Shown piece by piece: positions 1 to 6,902 of a stretch of DNA of 36,994 nt. This DNA comes from a virus. The notes beneath the pieces were generated by a model. The model was not told where the DNA came from. It ran no database searches and saw only the letters and a program-made list of their open reading frames with translations. A program made the translations under genes and the position numbers. The first letter of the stretch is position 1. Each line of letters opens with the position of its first letter. The stretch lies in IMG/VR virus record IMGVR_UViG_3300042292_000808, positions 1 through 36,994 of that record; one strand, 5' to 3'.

Positions 1-1064
1 CTGTACCAGCAAACACCACTCAAACCCTGTCAGTTGAAATATACGCCTACTGCTACACGTTGCAAGGTGGGTTCCCCAATGGTTACGATATCTCACAATG
101 GCTTATTGCAGATCCATTATCAGCTACTGTAACAATATCTGGTGGTGGTAGTAGTATAGCAGCTCCTACAGCTGGTGTTGTAACTAGTACAGGAACCGCT
201 TTAACTAGCACCGCGTATGGTACCAACAATCATTTGTTAGCTAGTTCAGGTTCAGGTTTAAAATGGGTTGACCCAGCTACAATTGGTGGGAGTGGAGGGG
301 TTACCACAAATGTAGTTAACGGTGCTGTATACTCTACTGGAAAAATAGCAAACCCTACCTCAGTAACTCTTACCATACCAATACAATCAACTACAGATAC
401 GGTACAAGTAGTAGTTAGCTACGGTGGTCATTATGGATCCAGTAGCACATATACCGGATCTACAATTCTTCAATCAGAATTTATACTAAAACGGGGCAAC
501 ATAGTAATAGATTCTGGGTTTGGAGGTAATGTTTCAGGTTCTGAATCATATTTTAATGGTGATTTTAACCGAGAATGTAACTTTTCAATGGTTCCAAATA
601 CAACAGCTCCGCTAACCCTCACTGTTAAAGATGGATCGTTTGTAGATGGTTATATTATAGCGACCGTATACTCCGGTACTGTTGGCGGAGGTGGCAGTTC
701 AGGTGCCGTTCAAATGGTAAGAAATACAGTACTTACAAAAACAAATACATCGTTAAGTAATATTGTTTCAATTACAATACCAGCATCAACAGACGGTACA
801 CCTGTTGAATATTGGGTTACCGGTGGCACTGGTTCAGCATCTACAACACCGCAGAACTGGTCTATTGCAACTCTCACTATTAAAAACGGTACATCAGTAA
901 TAACAGAAGGTAATATTAACAGTTCTGGTAGTGGGTGGTCGGGCGCAGGTAGTGTAACTGTATCAACAACCTCAGTAACGATCATCATGGCTGGTACAGG
1001 CGCTGGTAGTATTATTTACCGAAATAACTATCTTACAGCTACACCGATAACACCAATAGTATAA
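1..1064 (+). CDS. Phage virion/tail-fibre-like protein, 5'-truncated by the window edge
   Basis: The reading frame is open from base 3, so the gene starts before the window and only its last ~353 residues are seen. The visible part is rich in Gly, Ser and Thr, has no Cys-rich or catalytic motif, and alternates short hydrophobic beta-strand-like stretches with Gly/Ser linkers. Two related segments follow one another, each opening with a beta-strand stretch on valine/threonine and ending in a YR/Y-x-x-x-V-type strand, as in stacked beta-sandwich domains of fibre tips. A Gly-rich linker (near base 690) separates them. The composition matches the plus-strand adhesin genes from 12.2 kb on. Function as a virion surface protein is inferred from composition and context; no specific family is recognised. 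Confidence 0.6.
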   Translation, partial: VPANTTQTLSVEIYAYCYTLQGGFPNGYDISQWLIADPLSATVTISGGGSSIAAPTAGVVTSTGTALTSTAYGTNNHLLASSGSGLKWVDPATIGGSGGVTTNVVNGAVYSTGKIANPTSVTLTIPIQSTTDTVQVVVSYGGHYGSSSTYTGSTILQSEFILKRGNIVIDSGFGGNVSGSESYFNGDFNRECNFSMVPNTTAPLTLTVKDGSFVDGYIIATVYSGTVGGGGSSGAVQMVRNTVLTKTNTSLSNIVSITIPASTDGTPVEYWVTGGTGSASTTPQNWSIATLTIKNGTSVITEGNINSSGSGWSGAGSVTVSTTSVTIIMAGTGAGSIIYRNNYLTATPITPIV

Positions 1065-1077
1065 TTTAAAAATCACT

Positions 1078-1112
1078 ATATAATACCAATTTTGACTAAG
1101 TTGGTATTATAT
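1078..1112. repeat. 12-bp inverted repeat around the nuclease gene start
   Basis: Bases 1078-1089 are perfectly complementary to 1101-1112, with an 11-base loop. The right arm contains the first bases of the ATG of the next gene (1111), and no clear Shine-Dalgarno sequence lies between. The left arm also contains a TATAAT hexamer (1079-1084), but no fitting -35 box is visible. It could be an upstream terminator lacking a U-tract, a translational control hairpin, or a binding site. Confidence 0.5.
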
Positions 1113-1770
1113 GAAATTTATTCACAAACCGATTCACATACCTGAAATTACAGCTGATATCAAACACGGTATTAGACACTATAATTGCAATGGTAATGAA
1201 TACCCATCTATTACATCCGTATTAGGATTTGGACCAAAAGAGTTTCTAATCGAGTGGAGAGAACGCTTAGGTGAAGAAGCTGCTAATGTCGAAACAAAAC
1301 GTTGCGCAGATCGTGGAACAGCTGTCCATACAATGTGTGAGCAATATCTTAATAATGAAGCTATCAGTGAACAATCTAAAACAGATACAAAATTATTCAA
1401 AAAATTAAAATTTACATTACGCAACATCAATAATATCCTTATACAAGAAGCGGGTCTATACAGTGACGTTCTTAAAGTTGCTGGACGCGTTGATTGTATT
1501 GCTGAATATAATGGTGTACCATCTATTATTGATTTTAAAACTTCTAATAACGTTAAAACAGATGAAATGTGCCATGATTACTTTTTACAAGAAACATTCT
1601 ACTCGTTAGCATTATACGAAGGTACAGGAATCGATGTTGAACAAATCGTTACTGTTATAGCTGTCGAAAAACAAATGAACCCTCAAGTCTTTATTAAAAA
1701 TAGAAATAATTACATTTCTGATCTTAATAAACGAATAAAAAAATTCTATTTGGATTTTAAAGGAGATTAA
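1111..1770 (+). CDS. PD-(D/E)XK exonuclease, MGME1/RecB-like
   Basis: This 219-residue protein has the ordered motifs of the RecB/MGME1-type PD-(D/E)XK nuclease fold: a GTAVH helix motif (His73), an acidic residue in the following helix (Glu113), a GRVD motif (Asp128), and a DFKTS motif (Asp141, Lys143) followed by Gln160 in a helix ending FYSLALYE. These residues normally bind the metal and cut single-stranded or free-ended DNA. Such enzymes are common in T4-like phages, where they act in DNA replication and repair. The start ATG lies within the right arm of an inverted repeat and lacks an evident ribosome binding site, so translation may be regulated or the start may differ. The stop codon falls within the first of two AGGAGATTAA direct repeats. 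Confidence 0.85.
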   Translation: MKFIHKPIHIPEITADIKHGIRHYNCNGNEYPSITSVLGFGPKEFLIEWRERLGEEAANVETKRCADRGTAVHTMCEQYLNNEAISEQSKTDTKLFKKLKFTLRNINNILIQEAGLYSDVLKVAGRVDCIAEYNGVPSIIDFKTSNNVKTDEMCHDYFLQETFYSLALYEGTGIDVEQIVTVIAVEKQMNPQVFIKNRNNYISDLNKRIKKFYLDFKGD

Positions 1771-1873
1771 AGGAGATTAAATGACAATTAAAAGATATAC
1801 CTAGGTATTATTTCTTAATTGTCATTTGGGAGATCAAAGGAGAACAATGACAATAACTAATAATAATGAATAG
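1761..1873 (+). other. Hairpin with two tiny SD-led reading frames downstream of the nuclease gene
   Basis: A 10-base direct repeat (AGGAGATTAA at 1761-1770 and 1771-1780) supplies strong Shine-Dalgarno sequence. It is followed by ATG at 1781 and a 7-codon frame (MTIKRYT, 1781-1804). A second strong SD (AAAGGAG) precedes an 8-codon frame, MTITNNNE, at 1847-1873. Bases 1779-1791 and 1815-1827 form a perfect 13-bp inverted repeat, and its loop contains the self-complementary ATACCTAGGTAT. The second mini-frame ends immediately before the convergent gene's stop codon at 1874. This could be an mRNA 3'-end structure, a leader-peptide-like element, or the remnant of a lost gene; I cannot tell which. 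Confidence 0.45.
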
Positions 1874-2434
1874 TTATAGATTTACTAAATTTCTAATTTC
1901 TTCTAATGATTGGTTCCGTGTTAACCGACCATTTGTGTATACTAATTGCATTGTATCTTCATAATCGTCACTTGGTTTATTAACCGCAGTAACAAAGGTG
2001 TTATCAGTTTTATGTTGATACAATTTTACAGCACCTCGTTTAGATTGTTTACTGGTATCTGTAATAGGATCTTTGTAAACATCTCTCCATACCCCGTTAA
2101 CTCTAACGGTGCTACATTTCATAGCGAACTTCATTGTATCGCGATTCATTTGTTGTAATAATGCTCCACCTGAACCAAATACAATGTTTTCTAAACTATA
2201 CCCAGCCTCAATAATATGGTTAGCAATTTTAACAACACTATCATGGTTAATTCCATCGCCCCATAATAATTTAACCGCTTCATCGCGGGTGAGTTTTTGA
2301 ATGAATTGTACCCTATCCATTTGATTGATTTTTACATTATCTTTATTAGTCGGAAATGTAAATACTACCATTAATGGTATCATTGCCAGTGCAAACAATA
2401 ATAATACCGTCGTAAAACTACTATTATTTTTCAT
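1874..2434 (-). CDS. C-terminal NAMPT (NadV) fragment behind a transmembrane segment
   Basis: From about residue 55 onward this 186-residue protein matches the last third of nicotinamide phosphoribosyltransferase: LLWGDGIN (57-63), ENIVFGSGGALLQ (82-94), MKCS (105-108), KDP (121-123), SKRG (131-134), and a C-terminal EEIR helix, in the same order as human NAMPT. The family is ~460-490 residues long; the N-terminal two thirds, with the nicotinamide pocket, the phospho-histidine and the PDSG motif, are absent. In their place are ~50 residues with one strong hydrophobic helix (residues 8-28), predicted to be a membrane anchor. I chose ATG 2434, because the longer frame begins with TTG. It follows the 118-residue gene by a few bases in the NadM-Nudix operon. 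It is unlikely to make NMN alone: it is a decayed gene, one part of a split gene, or a repurposed domain. Confidence 0.75.
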   Translation of the reverse strand: MKNNSSFTTVLLLFALAMIPLMVVFTFPTNKDNVKINQMDRVQFIQKLTRDEAVKLLWGDGINHDSVVKIANHIIEAGYSLENIVFGSGGALLQQMNRDTMKFAMKCSTVRVNGVWRDVYKDPITDTSKQSKRGAVKLYQHKTDNTFVTAVNKPSDDYEDTMQLVYTNGRLTRNQSLEEIRNLVNL

Positions 2435-2439
2435 TGTCG

Positions 2440-2796
2440 TTATCTCACGCAAATATAAACATTAAGACCGTTATTGTTCTGTTCTTCAATAATTAAGAGA
2501 TTGTCTAGATGTTGGTGTTCATCGTACCGATAAAACCAGGTATCTTTCTTAAAAAACTCCCACTCTTCAATAACATCTTTAGTTAACTTTACCGCAGCTT
2601 GAAAATCATATTTCAATTTTTTAGTTTGATTTGATTTCTTCCATAACATTTTGATGAACTCATAATCTTCATCGCTAAATTGATTCATGAAGTGAAATGT
2701 TGATGATAGCCTACCATGTTCATCAACATTAAAATCGTCATGTAAAATAAAATCTGTATCTTGTTTAGCTGCAACAACATATGTGTAGTAACTCAT
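2440..2796 (-). CDS. Hypothetical protein between the two NAD-salvage genes
   Basis: This 118-residue protein is not recognised. It has a beta-strand-like start (MSYYTYVVAAKQ), an acidic and aromatic middle with DEDYEFIKMLWKK, a charged helix, and a C-terminal half with repeated acidic and aromatic residues ending in a beta-strand (LNVYICVR). There is no signal peptide or membrane helix. It begins 4 bases after the NadM-Nudix stop codon and ends 6 bases before the NAMPT-fragment start, so it is surely co-transcribed with them. A link to NAD metabolism is suggested only by position. Confidence 0.65.
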   Translation of the reverse strand: MSYYTYVVAAKQDTDFILHDDFNVDEHGRLSSTFHFMNQFSDEDYEFIKMLWKKSNQTKKLKYDFQAAVKLTKDVIEEWEFFKKDTWFYRYDEHQHLDNLLIIEEQNNNGLNVYICVR

Positions 2797-2799
2797 GTC

Positions 2800-3852
2800 T
2801 TAAATTCCTGTAAACCAACTAATAATCTCAAAATGATCTTCAAAGCAATTAGACCTTGAAACTTTGTTTAACGGTATAAACCTCGCTTTTTCAGCGTCGT
2901 CACCACCTTTCACTTTAGGTAATTCACCATCTGGTAGGCTTATATGATATGCATGTGTAATTGTTCTACCTCTTGAAGATCGACCGATTGCATCAAATAC
3001 ACGAACATTAACGATGCTTCCTCTAAGTACGGGTTCTGGAATTTTTAATTTTGTTTCTTCTCTTAATTCACGCATCATTGCGTCAATCAATGTTTTATCC
3101 GTATTAGCATTAACAAAACCGCCAGGTAATGCCCATTGACCTTGACCAGGGTAAGATTTTCTCTTTACCATTAATATATGACCTGACATAACAACCACAG
3201 CGTCTGTTGTTACAAAAATTGGAGGATATGGACATTTTGAAAATGATTGTTTATAATCATCAATATATTGCTTTTCTTTTCTTAATTCTTTGTATACTGG
3301 TAAATTACCATTTGTATATAAATCCAAATAAACGTTATACGGTAAACAATCTATAAGTTTTTGAATTGTATAACTGAAAAATGCTTTTCGTATATCTGTA
3401 CCGTTGATTATGTTTTGAGTCTCGGTTCCACTGACAACGGCGTTAAGTAACCGTTTACCCCACTGGGGGAACATATCAAGGTAAAAGCTGGAGTCGTCTT
3501 TATAGTGTCCAATAATACCGATTGTGCTATCATCGTTATTATGTTTGTGCACAATATCCTGAATTTGTTTAGCCCACCTGTTATCATTGTATAAGTAATC
3601 AACCGATGGTTCATAAATGAATTGGCAACCCTTCGTATCATTATGATTTAACCCATTAAGAGCTCCTACAATAAATGATTCTCTTTCTTCGAAGGTCCAG
3701 GGATTTTTTTCGGTTCTCGGTCCATACGATGATCCAATAATAACGATTAATTGTTTACAAAGCTGAGAAGCTAATTTGAATGTTTCGAGGTGCCCGTTAT
3801 GTATAGGGCTAAACCGTCCAATATAGACGAGGGTGTCGTATTTTTTTACCAT
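2800..3852 (-). CDS. nadM: Bifunctional NMN adenylyltransferase / Nudix hydrolase
   Basis: The N-terminal half is a nucleotidyltransferase of the NadM type: the HIGH-like motif GRFSPIHNGH is at residues 12-21 and the NGTDIR motif, equivalent to ISSTxxR, at 150-155. It would join NMN and ATP to give NAD. The C-terminal half is a Nudix hydrolase: an ALPGGFV strand at 241-247 and REL-REE at 261-266 supply the metal-binding glutamates, followed by an SRGRTITHAY segment typical of the phage and bacterial fusion. Two Nudix-box positions differ: one extra residue precedes the helix so the first conserved Glu is not evident, and Lys269 replaces the usual Gly. Length (350 aa) fits the family, which includes the vibriophage KVP40 enzyme. 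An AGAGGA ribosome site precedes ATG 3852. It heads a three-gene operon with an NAMPT-like fragment. Confidence 0.93.
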   Translation of the reverse strand: MVKKYDTLVYIGRFSPIHNGHLETFKLASQLCKQLIVIIGSSYGPRTEKNPWTFEERESFIVGALNGLNHNDTKGCQFIYEPSVDYLYNDNRWAKQIQDIVHKHNNDDSTIGIIGHYKDDSSFYLDMFPQWGKRLLNAVVSGTETQNIINGTDIRKAFFSYTIQKLIDCLPYNVYLDLYTNGNLPVYKELRKEKQYIDDYKQSFSKCPYPPIFVTTDAVVVMSGHILMVKRKSYPGQGQWALPGGFVNANTDKTLIDAMMRELREETKLKIPEPVLRGSIVNVRVFDAIGRSSRGRTITHAYHISLPDGELPKVKGGDDAEKARFIPLNKVSRSNCFEDHFEIISWFTGI

Positions 3853-3877
3853 TAAAGAAATCCTCTTTAAGTTAGAA

Positions 3878-3902
3878 AGTCGGTGAGTCTATCTCACCGA
3901 CT
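3878..3902 (-). terminator. Hairpin between adhesin operon and NAD operon
   Basis: A perfect 10-bp stem (3878-3887 with 3893-3902) with a 5-base loop lies just after the last adhesin gene, followed on the minus strand by TTTC. It can act as a terminator with a weak U-tract. Because it overlaps the predicted start of the NadM transcript, it could equally be a 5'-end stabilising hairpin. Confidence 0.6.
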
Positions 3903-3904
3903 GT

Positions 3905-3933
3905 ATTATAAGATACTCAAATTAATAAATCAA
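3905..3933 (-). promoter_or_regulatory. Sigma70-like promoter for the NAD-salvage genes
   Basis: On the minus strand TTGATT (3933-3928) and TATAAT (3910-3905) are separated by exactly 17 bases. The -35 box overlaps the stop codon of the adhesin gene. The expected start near 3898 lies ~45 bases before ATG 3852. The same arrangement occurs upstream of two other minus-strand genes in this window (9381-9409 and 12164-12192), which strengthens the call. It would allow transcription by unmodified host RNA polymerase, that is early or middle expression. Confidence 0.6.
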
Positions 3934-4967
3934 GTACCTCTTATCCCATTAACAGACACGTACACTATAATATCATCGAGACGTGCTGTACATTTTATTT
4001 TAAACATCGTCGTAGATGTCAACTCTACGTACGCATCACCTGCGACACCGGTATTAGTAGTACCTGGTACATCAGCACCGTTTGATATGTTGCTTGAGAC
4101 AGTAACAAAGTAATTACTAGCCATTGAAACCGGAAAAGTGCACTCACAAACAACCTCACCAGGTATAGTTGAACCTGGAATAATAATATACCCGGAATAA
4201 TTAACGTAAAATATATTATTTTCAGCTGTGTGCTGTATTGTTGTACCTATAATGAACGGTGTTGCGTTTGTTACTATTAAATCAGCTATTGATGCTTGGT
4301 ATAGTTTACGTTTAATATCAACGTATTTTTTTGTTGCAGCAGAACTGATATTAGAGGTATCATCAATTAACGTTATTGTCGTACTTGTTTCAGATCCTGA
4401 AACAGTTACATAATGATCTAATAACGTGCTATTATTGTTATCGCACGCACATACTAATGTATCAACATATTTTTTTGTTGCTACTACTAATGGGTCACTA
4501 TATGTTTCTATTGAGTCGACTAATAGACTACCTGTCATCTCAATAGAATTGCCGGTTAGTGGTATATAATCTGCAAGAGCTATTGTCAAACTGCTGTCTG
4601 TAACAATTCCAAATAAATCAGGTGACGCAATATTAGTTAATGGCGTCCACTCTAATGCCGCTGCTGTTGCAACACCATCTGAATCAATATATTCTGTTGT
4701 AGATTTGGTACAAAGGTTTAATTGTTTGGTACTAGAATTGTACCATAGTTGACCTTCTAAAACTTGCCCCGCGTAACCTGGTAAATAATCATTACAAAAA
4801 TTCTCAAGTAAACGTATTAAATTGGTATTAAAATCGACGCCCCAATCTGTTGTACTACGACCAAATAACACCAACGGTGTGTTATAGTTTCTTGTACCGG
4901 GTGCTATAACAATAGGTTCTTTACTTGTATCTGAAAAAGAAATTGTATAATTTAAATCAACTGACAT
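3930..4967 (-). CDS. Tail-fibre/adhesin paralogue 3 (KKYVD-repeat family)
   Basis: This 345-residue protein is the last of three tandem paralogues. Residues 1-85 form a shared N-terminal domain recognisable by a GT-N-Y-N-TPLVL strand, a DWGVDFNTNLIRLLENF helix and an EGQLWYNSSTK ending, a pattern I know from baseplate or fibre proteins of large T4-like phages. Two tail-fibre repeats ending ATKKYVD follow (near residues 160 and 215), then a ~115-residue beta-rich C-terminal domain that probably contacts the receptor or another virion protein. It is preceded by the 4975-5985 gene with a 7-base gap, and a hairpin and a new promoter lie downstream. Receptor binding is inferred. Confidence 0.75.
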   Translation of the reverse strand: MSVDLNYTISFSDTSKEPIVIAPGTRNYNTPLVLFGRSTTDWGVDFNTNLIRLLENFCNDYLPGYAGQVLEGQLWYNSSTKQLNLCTKSTTEYIDSDGVATAAALEWTPLTNIASPDLFGIVTDSSLTIALADYIPLTGNSIEMTGSLLVDSIETYSDPLVVATKKYVDTLVCACDNNNSTLLDHYVTVSGSETSTTITLIDDTSNISSAATKKYVDIKRKLYQASIADLIVTNATPFIIGTTIQHTAENNIFYVNYSGYIIIPGSTIPGEVVCECTFPVSMASNYFVTVSSNISNGADVPGTTNTGVAGDAYVELTSTTMFKIKCTARLDDIIVYVSVNGIRGT

Positions 4968-4974
4968 ATTTCAC

Positions 4975-5985
4975 CTATGTTCTCGCTCTGTAACCGTAAA
5001 TGTTACCACAAAATTTAACAGCGCCTGTCGTACCATCACGTTTCACTTTAATATTAGAGCCATTTACAAACGATACATTTAATTTTACATTTGTGTCAAC
5101 AGAAGTACAAACAGCAATAGCACTAAAAACGTAATTAGTCGATGCTGACGACGCTGTAATAAAAGATACAGGTAATTCAATAGTCGCATCACTTGCAGTA
5201 TCAATGATTGTACCATGAAACCACACTACCGTATACCAAGGTGTAGTAACATCTACCCCGCTATCGGTTTTCCGATCTATATCACAGTACGTTGTCACAC
5301 GAAATTGCTCTGGATACTCATTATTGTTTTCTGTATCAACAGTACCCAACTCGTTAACGTACTTTACATTAACGACCGTATCATCGTCACCAGATCTTAA
5401 TGTATCAGCTACTAACAATTTACCCTGCATTTCAATATACCCTGTACGAGGTAAATATGGCGCTGGAGCTAATAATACTGAATCAGCATATTTCTTTGTC
5501 ACCGCTTCATTGTTAAGTGTTGGTTCTAAACCCGATAATGTAACAGTAGCTGGTACACTATTTCCTGATGAGGGTATTAACGTACTTAAAAAATCTTGTA
5601 ATATGTGGGAGCTGTGGTTTGATGTTACACTTGTTTCGTATACGATATCTAAAATATCGTTATTTTCAGTAATAGCAATTTCGCTCCAATCACCATCGTA
5701 AATTGATAATGATTTTGTCGTTGGGTTATAATATTTTTGCCCAAGTATCGGTGAACTCGGTGATGATACATTACTAAAGTTTTCAGTTAAATGTACTAGG
5801 TTAGTAAGTAGATCTTGACCGTAATTAAACGCGCTATCACCGTGCAGCACTAATGAGGTACTTGTATTGCGTTCTCTATACGCTAATGTTTTTGTCGGTG
5901 TTGTTACGTATGTACCGGTATCAGAATCATAAACATTAACAGATTGAGTGTTTGATGAAAAAATTTCTATTGTAGTATCTATCAT
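4975..5985 (-). CDS. Tail-fibre/adhesin paralogue 2 (KKYVD-repeat family)
   Basis: This 336-residue protein shares the N-terminal domain of its neighbours: a TSTSLVLHG strand, FNYGQDLLTNLVHLTENFSN, and a GQKYYNPTTKSLSIYDG ending (residues ~40-105). Two VTKKYAD/VKYVN-type fibre repeats follow, then a C-terminal beta-rich domain different in sequence from those of the paralogues. Its start overlaps the previous gene's stop region by 4 bases (ATGA-type coupling). A conserved base with divergent tips suggests alternative or cooperating receptor-binding proteins; this is inference. Confidence 0.75.
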   Translation of the reverse strand: MIDTTIEIFSSNTQSVNVYDSDTGTYVTTPTKTLAYRERNTSTSLVLHGDSAFNYGQDLLTNLVHLTENFSNVSSPSSPILGQKYYNPTTKSLSIYDGDWSEIAITENNDILDIVYETSVTSNHSSHILQDFLSTLIPSSGNSVPATVTLSGLEPTLNNEAVTKKYADSVLLAPAPYLPRTGYIEMQGKLLVADTLRSGDDDTVVNVKYVNELGTVDTENNNEYPEQFRVTTYCDIDRKTDSGVDVTTPWYTVVWFHGTIIDTASDATIELPVSFITASSASTNYVFSAIAVCTSVDTNVKLNVSFVNGSNIKVKRDGTTGAVKFCGNIYGYRART

Positions 5986-6902
5986 GACGTAAATCCACTA
6001 ACTGAAAAGTTAACAGAAACAGCTTTTGTTAATGTTATGTGTTTAATTATTCTTAATACTATTTCCGATTTTGTGTTAGTCGTAACATAAGCACTAACGT
6101 CAATAGTAGCGTCAAACGTACCGGTCACATTTACTAAAGCGCATTCATTAACAATATCAGTTACTGGCAATAAGATATCAACAAATGGTACAGACGCGGA
6201 TACATCAACATTGCCAAATATTTGAATTTGGTTTGCAGGTTTAAACAAAACCGTATTGATTTTACCGGTAGCTAAACCACTTGTAACAGTTATAGCTTGA
6301 TCAATTGTCTTAACAATTTGAGGTACTGTTGAATCAGCGTATTTTTTTGTAGCTGCTTGATTAGGTTGTGATACACTAATGTTCCGAGTTATTATAGCAC
6401 CGGTAGGGATTACTGTGTTACCATATACAGATATTAAATCACCAATTTGCTTTGGTTGTAAATTATCAACATACTGTTTGGTTACAGCTGCATTATCACT
6501 ATCGCTGATTGATGTAGGCTTAAGCAATAATGTACCGACCATATCACCGCCGTTGACCTTCAAATAATTGCTTATTTTTATTTCTAATGCAGCTGGGTTT
6601 ACAGCTTCATCTGGTACAGTAGGTCGGTTTGTATAACCTACAGGTGTCCAGTAGGTACCGTCATATACGTTAAGAGCTTTTGTTTCTGTGTTATACCAGG
6701 TTTGTCCTTCAATTGGGTTAGCTGGTGGTAAATCATTGCAAAAACTCTCTAATAAATGGTAAAAACACGAATTGAGGTCTTTACCATAGTTGACGCTGTT
6801 TTTTCCTGGCAAAGTCAAAGTCGTTTGAGAATTGAATGTTCGGTACCCAACCTCAAACGGTGTTTTTGATTTGTTAGAAAATTCAATTCTATATTTGTCC
6901 AT
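5982..6902 (-). CDS. Tail-fibre/adhesin paralogue 1 (KKYVD-repeat family)
   Basis: This 306-residue protein is the shortest of the three paralogues and directly abuts the ADP-ribosyltransferase gene (stop at 6903, start at 6902). Its N-terminal domain has the same landmarks: a TTLTLPGK strand, NYGKDLNSCFYHLLESFCN, and an IEGQTWYNTETKALNVYDG ending. Two fibre repeats with VTKQYVD and ATKKYAD follow, then ~100 residues of beta-rich C-terminal domain. It belongs to the late operon starting at the TATAAATA near 8050, in line with a virion protein. The target is unknown. Confidence 0.75.
   Translation of the reverse strand: MDKYRIEFSNKSKTPFEVGYRTFNSQTTLTLPGKNSVNYGKDLNSCFYHLLESFCNDLPPANPIEGQTWYNTETKALNVYDGTYWTPVGYTNRPTVPDEAVNPAALEIKISNYLKVNGGDMVGTLLLKPTSISDSDNAAVTKQYVDNLQPKQIGDLISVYGNTVIPTGAIITRNISVSQPNQAATKKYADSTVPQIVKTIDQAITVTSGLATGKINTVLFKPANQIQIFGNVDVSASVPFVDILLPVTDIVNECALVNVTGTFDATIDVSAYVTTNTKSEIVLRIIKHITLTKAVSVNFSVSGFTS

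Noticed and set aside
1056-1084. Sigma70 promoter for the nuclease gene
   Set aside because: A TATAAT is present, but no acceptable -35 box lies 16-18 bases upstream, and the hexamer is explained as part of the inverted repeat.
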